The translations under genes and the position numbers were made by a program. Below are positions 61,526-64,000 of a DNA stretch of 64,000 nucleotides, piece by piece. The stretch covers positions 18,626,956 to 18,690,955 of the forward strand of contig NC_051095.1 of assembly GCF_901709675.1 (NCBI RefSeq), in the 5' to 3' direction. Each line of letters begins with the position of its first letter. Positions within the stretch are counted from its first letter, which is position 1. This DNA comes from Syngnathus acus. Its lineage: Eukaryota; Chordata; Actinopteri; Syngnathiformes; Syngnathidae. The notes below the pieces were generated by a model. That model was given only the letters and a program-made list of their open reading frames with translations, searched no databases and had not been told where the DNA came from.

Positions 61526-63943
61526 CTACTCAGTCTTTTTTATAGCAGTGGCTGTTTTGGTCTTTCCCATGTAAGCCCCCCAGAAGAACTGCACAAAGAG
61601 CACAAAGTAGCTGAGGTACATGAGCGATGACCACACGATGTTATGCATGTGCGATGGGCACTCGTGGCCCTGCTGCATCCAGGAGTACACCAAGTAGTTG
61701 ACCATGCAGCCCATCAGCATCTGAGTGATCTGCGTCAGCGTGATGAACATGGCAAAGTTGCGCGACACCTTGAAGCCGGCCGCCCGCAGTGCATAGTAAG
61801 AGTACATGACGGCGTGCACTAGGTAGTTCATGGTCATGAACCAGCCCCCGCCGGCTACCATGTCTTTGTACGAATACCAAGAGTACAGTAGCACAGTGAT
61901 GTGGTGGTACCAGTGCAAGAAGATCAGCTTCTGCTTCCTTAGCACAATGAACAGTGTGTCACCTGCACACGGACAAAAACAGTAAGCTCGTTAATGGCAT
62001 CCAGTCCAAAGAAGGGTCCGACAAGCACATACGTTCACCGAGCTCTTGCGTTGTGTGTGTGTGCTCGGGGGGGGGGGGGGGCGTAGCGCACAACAAGGGG
62101 TACAAAAGAGTCCAGATACACGTCACATATAGGCAAAATAAAATCCGAACAGGGTCAGATTTGCCTGCAGTGTGAACCTGAACTACTTACCCAATTCTGG
62201 TGCTTTGCTTAGCACAAATGCGTAGGCCCAGAATTTGCTGACGGGCCCATTGTAAAAGCTCTGGTCGCAAACTGACTGTTTGAGCCCTTTGGTCATGAGG
62301 ATGTATGTCATGTAACTTCCAGTGCGGACAGCGCCAAATATACTGCATGGAAAACAAAGAAAACCAATCATTGAACAGAGTCGTTTGACACACAAAGCGT
62401 TTTTGTTTGCTTGTAAATATTCAGTGCTGCATGACATTATACAACATTGGATCGGATTGCTTTTACTGGTTCTTTAGTCAACAACATCTAGCATACATTA
62501 GTGCAATAGCTACAAACTAAAGGCTGTATTCACACCAAGGTGTCCTAATTGAGAATTGATAGTAAACCACAAATATGAAACCTAACTCATTTACGGCTGT
62601 GGACGTTTATATTCGGAATGCAACTGTTTTTCAGCAGAGATACGACACTGCATCTCCTGCTTTGGCTGGATGGACAGCGGCCGGTAATGACAGAGAGGTC
62701 TGGCAGCGACGGCAAATGCTAGCGGGCAGAGAGCTTCTTGCCTGGTCGGCCGGGCAACGCGGCCGGGAGTTCTTCCTGGCTACCTTATCAGTTGTGGCTG
62801 GCTAACGCGGTCTGCGGTGGGCTCAGAGCTTTTTTAGCTGCGACACAGAGCCCATTGTGCGCCTGGTAAGAAACTGAAATTGTTCTAATATTGCCCGTTT
62901 AGCCGTCGGAAGCAAATTCTGCCTTGACAAGCCTTGAGCCTCATTATCAAGTGACAAAATGGGTATACATTGAACCCTTGCCTATTCGCTCTTTGCTTTT
63001 CACACATTCACAATACACATGACTCAGCGACTAACATTTTTGTATGACGTATAGCCTGGGTAGTTAGTGGACGTTACGACACATTTTAAAAGTAAACTAA
63101 TTTGCAAGCCATTTGCCATATTATGGGTAATAAAATGTGTTTGACATGACAAGCTGTTTCAGGATCATAAGTCCTGTTATATTTACGTGCAATATTATAT
63201 TTGTGCAATTCTTATGTTACACCTAAAACTCGATAGAACGCGCTTCGATTCTACGCTACATTCTGTCCAACGCTTTGGTCATAGACCCCAATTTTTTGTG
63301 TTGTAAATACTTTTCTTCTTTTTCTAACTGTGAGCAAAAACCTTAAAACATTTGGAAAACAACACACAACCATTGTTGATGCCCAAAACCTTGGGATGTA
63401 GCTTTGGTTAAATAAAAATATTTCAAATAAACTTAGAACAAGAACATTGCTGTTTAGCGGACACTGCAATCGACTGCACTGATTTTGAAGTACCGTATTT
63501 TCCGGACTATAAGTCGCAGTTTTTTTCATAGTTTGGCCGGGGGTGCGACTTGTACTCAGGAGCGACTTATTTGTGAAATTATTAACACATATCATTTCAC
63601 ATGTTATTTTCACACTAAACCGCATGAGGGCGCTCTAGGCCTGTGGAATAATTGGAACTGCAACTGATGAGTCTGACATAAGCCACGTAGAAGAGGAAGC
63701 ATTCAATCATAGCCCAGTGAATTACAATAAGATTGAGATTCCTGTACATTCCTGGAACCCTGCACCACTTGAAATCTATGTTTACAAATGTCACAGATTT
63801 CTTTATCCCACCTGAAAACGGCGAGTGTGAGGGACCAGAGCACCAGGGGCTTCCTCAACTCAAACTTCTCGCGTTGCTTCATGAGATGTCGGCCGCCGAG
63901 GATGCAGGCGGCGTAGAGGGCGGAAAAAAGGAAGGACTTCTTC
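61526..63943 (-). CDS. elovl6: Elongation of very long chain fatty acids protein 6 (3' part)
   Basis: Three minus-strand exons, 63943-63812, 62342-62191 and 61962-61526 (stop at 61528-61526), join in phase to 721 nt, 239 complete residues. Human ELOVL6 has 265, so about 25 N-terminal residues lie beyond the right edge. The condensing-enzyme histidine box is [14 protein letters not shown], preceded by RKQKLIF. The second family box is [19 protein letters not shown]. Several hydrophobic helices fit the seven-helix ER topology. The tail ends TAIKKTE, with lysines at the ER-retention position. ELOVL6 performs the first, rate-limiting condensation in elongating C12-C16 acyl-CoA (palmitate to stearate) with malonyl-CoA. 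The wording [20 protein letters not shown] separates it from other ELOVLs. Confidence 0.97.
62440..63490. other. elovl6 intron 2, nothing recognised
   Basis: An open plus-strand frame at 62575-62805 (GC-richer, 62650-62790) has no recognisable family or splice support. The rest is AT-rich and featureless. Confidence 0.45.
63493..63660. mobile_element. Truncated MITE in elovl6 intron 2
   Basis: The left end ccgtattttccggactataa follows TA (63491-63492). The 17-bp step of cgactt words is present (63546/63563). It is the family of 35599-35769, but the right end is missing and the tail diverges after about 63575. Confidence 0.7.
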
Positions 63944-64000
63944 CTGCACAAGGCAAACAACAACATAAATGCATATTACAACAGTGGTCAACAACATAGT

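Noticed and set aside
62575-62805. Open plus-strand frame in elovl6 intron 2 as a separate gene
   Set aside because: No recognisable domain, no splice signals, and no conserved motif.

Overview
This is vertebrate nuclear DNA, most likely from a percomorph-type teleost fish. Genes are split by GT-AG introns, many only 80-300 bp long. The window is dense in microsatellites and in hAT, MITE, SINE and L2-like repeats of teleost type. Six protein genes can be read exon by exon, and all the exon phases join cleanly. No prokaryotic features, CRISPR array, rRNA gene or intact tRNA gene was seen.

Layout: asb5 (+, 3' part, 1694-4425), spata4 (+, complete, 5041-7435), a repeat-rich interval (7438-15560), gpm6a (+, complete, 16194-31849, first intron 10.7 kb), lrit3 (+, complete, 37012-41107), egf (+, complete, 20 exons, 44735-57457), and elovl6 (-, 3' part, 61526-63943, first exon beyond the right edge). 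egf and elovl6 converge.

From memory of human chromosome 4, asb5-spata4-gpm6a matches a 4q34 block and lrit3-egf-elovl6 matches a 4q25 block, with relative strands kept. The window therefore contains a join of two segments that are far apart in human, between gpm6a and lrit3. WDR17, which lies between SPATA4 and GPM6A in human, was not found. The genes do not form one pathway. They are a Cullin-5 substrate receptor, a sperm axoneme-type protein, a neuronal membrane proteolipid, a retinal ON-bipolar synapse receptor, a growth factor precursor and a fatty acid elongase.

Main points of interest: (1) a hAT element inserted 2 bp after the spata4 stop codon, whose 8-bp target duplication includes the stop codon; (2) egf lacks the fifth EGF-like module and both late calcium-binding EGF modules of the mammalian precursor, and a decayed EGF-like exon lies in the intron where one is expected; (3) TA-flanked MITE families with different ends share a 17-bp phased repeat, one nested inside another; (4) a roughly 3-kb inverted repeat with a satellite-like core lies between spata4 and gpm6a; (5) three further hAT copies, two with perfect 8-bp target duplications. 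I did not find a wholly new gene system. The novelty is in gene-architecture decay and transposon structure.
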